This document shows positions 63,060-64,000 of a stretch of DNA of 64,000 nt, piece after piece. The notes beneath the pieces are model-generated. The model saw nothing but the letters and a program-made list of their open reading frames with translations. It made no database searches and was not told the DNA's origin. The number at the start of each line of letters is the position of its first letter. Position 1 is the stretch's first letter. The translations under genes and the position numbers were made by a program. The stretch lies in the NCBI RefSeq assembly GCF_026151205.1, contig NC_087076.1, positions 16,959,919 through 17,023,918 on the forward strand. Reading direction: 5' to 3'. Source of the DNA: Bolinopsis microptera (taxonomy: Eukaryota > Ctenophora > Tentaculata > Lobata > Bolinopsidae).

Positions 63060-63680
63060 ATGCCACTCGACGAGACCAACAACGAGAGTTACAGATACCT
63101 GAGGAGCGTGGGTAACATGTGGCAGTTCAACGTAGAGGATCTCCACCCAAAGATGATCTCCCGGCTCTACAAGAGGTTCGACACCTTCGATTTGGACTGT
63201 GACGGTAAAATGGAGATCGACGAGATCCTCTACTGGCCCGACAGAATGAGACAGCTGGTGAACGCTACTGACGAACAGGTCGACAAGATGAGGGCTGCTT
63301 GCTACACCTTCTTCACCAACAAAGGAGTCGACCCAGTCAACGGCCTTCTCAGGGAGGACTGGGTTGAGTCTAACAGAGTCTTTGCTGAGGCTGAAAGAGA
63401 AAGGGACAGACGTGGCGAACCCTCCATGATTGGTCTCTTGTCCAACGCTTACTACGATGTCCTCGATGATGACGGTGATGGTACAGTCAGTGTTGAGGAA
63501 CTCAAGACCATGATGAAAGCTTTCGATGTGCCCCAGGAGGCTGCTTACACCTTCTTCGAGAAGGCTGACACAGACAAGAGTGGTGCACTTGAGCGACCTG
63601 AGCTCATCCATCTCTTCAGAAAATTCTGGATGGAGCCCTACGATCCTCAGTGGGACGGTGTCTACGCTTACAAATACTAA
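63060..63680 (+). CDS. Photoprotein, copy 12
   Basis: Identical protein. The downstream spacer is the most distinct at its end (CGCCACAGTATAATTATTTATTCC and a T for C in GATTATTTTCCAATC). Confidence 0.95.
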   Translation: MPLDETNNESYRYLRSVGNMWQFNVEDLHPKMISRLYKRFDTFDLDCDGKMEIDEILYWPDRMRQLVNATDEQVDKMRAACYTFFTNKGVDPVNGLLREDWVESNRVFAEAERERDRRGEPSMIGLLSNAYYDVLDDDGDGTVSVEELKTMMKAFDVPQEAAYTFFEKADTDKSGALERPELIHLFRKFWMEPYDPQWDGVYAYKY

Positions 63681-63998
63681 CCACAACATTTACCAACTCA
63701 ATCCATAATTTGTGCATCCTCGGATATTCGATTTCCACTTTTTACCCTGACTTTCACAGTTCTCAATTTTAGAAACACTTAATCCAATAACAATTTACAC
63801 ATTGATATGATCTTTCCAAGAAACGCTGTTTTACTCTTGTTTTTCGTGATCTAAACCTTCGCCACAGTATAATTATTTATTCCAATCGATCAAATTTGAT
63901 TAATCAATCTCAATATGTTTTCTGATTATTTTCCAATCATTCAAAACATGAATACATTCACTAACCAATCTATTATTTTAGCCAAGAAAACCAACAAG

Positions 63999-64000
63999 AT
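63999..64000 (+). CDS. Photoprotein, copy 13 (start only, cut by window edge)
   Basis: The splice acceptor TATTATTTTAG and leader CCAAGAAAACCAACAAG are present, and the first two bases of the ATG fall at 63999-64000, exactly 939 bp after the start of copy 12. Confidence 0.8.

Larger units (their letters stand above)
52705..64000 (+). repeat. Photoprotein tandem array, unit about 939 bp, 12 complete units plus a partial
   Basis: Start-to-start distances are 939, 939, 940, 938, 942, 939, 939, 939, 938, 940, 939 and 939. Coding parts are virtually identical: the only coding difference I noticed is a synonymous one in codon 3-4 of copy 1. Spacers vary at a few sites: CCAGAAC or CCACAAC after the stop, TTTTTACCC or TTTTAACCC, and CAGCATAATTATTTATTC or GGATATGAATACTTTATTC before the palindrome. 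Homology with the region left of copy 1 stops just before TTATTTTAG, so the unit runs from the splice acceptor through the gene and 3' spacer. The array continues past the window. Confidence 0.97.

Overview
This window is animal nuclear DNA: AT-rich, with intron-containing genes, non-LTR retrotransposons, hAT-like elements and many MITEs. The right-hand 11 kb points to a ctenophore. It carries a tandem array of a 206-residue, three-EF-hand protein ending in tyrosine, which matches the coelenterazine-binding photoproteins of luminous comb jellies (mnemiopsin/bolinopsin/berovin family). A lobate or beroid ctenophore is the best guess; the species cannot be fixed from sequence alone.

Left part (1-26,425). 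A single-exon rhodopsin-like receptor lies on the + strand at 480-1790. The rest is a minus-strand series: the first eleven coding exons of a RELCH (LisH/coiled-coil/HEAT) orthologue (2672-8011, continuing out of the window or broken beyond the receptor), an EF-hand nicotinamidase (8984-11328, five exons), and a ZAK/MAP3K20 orthologue (12238-26425, about 17 coding exons). The ZAK gene encodes kinase, coiled coil, SAM, YEATS-like domain and a basic Ser/Arg/Gly-rich tail. Its 6.2-kb first intron holds a LINE ORF1 remnant, a doubled G-rich TIR element and a LINE nested in a hAT-type element.

Middle part (26.4-33.7 kb) is a repeat landfill. It contains a 3.0-kb TIR element with a decayed transposase-like reading frame and a nested TA-flanked MITE, several palindromic elements and short interstitial TTAGGG arrays.

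33.7-49.6 kb holds two tandem glutaminase-like genes (GLS family, 11 exons each, minus strand). Both reading frames are intact and near-identical, but the Ser-Lys catalytic dyad and most other active-site residues are replaced, so they look like duplicated pseudoenzymes. A 5.4-kb palindromic transposon block has been inserted just upstream of one copy.

52.3-64.0 kb holds twelve complete photoprotein genes, predicted to encode identical proteins, repeated every ~939 bp on the + strand; a thirteenth starts at the window edge. Only the first copy has a recognisable TATA box and a possible 5' UTR intron. Every later copy has only a 318-bp spacer ending in a 3' splice-site-like sequence 17 nt before the ATG. 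This suggests that the array may be transcribed as one unit and resolved by splicing, possibly spliced-leader trans-splicing.

Exon coordinates were worked out by hand from GT-AG sites, reading phase and remembered family homology; no alignment was run.
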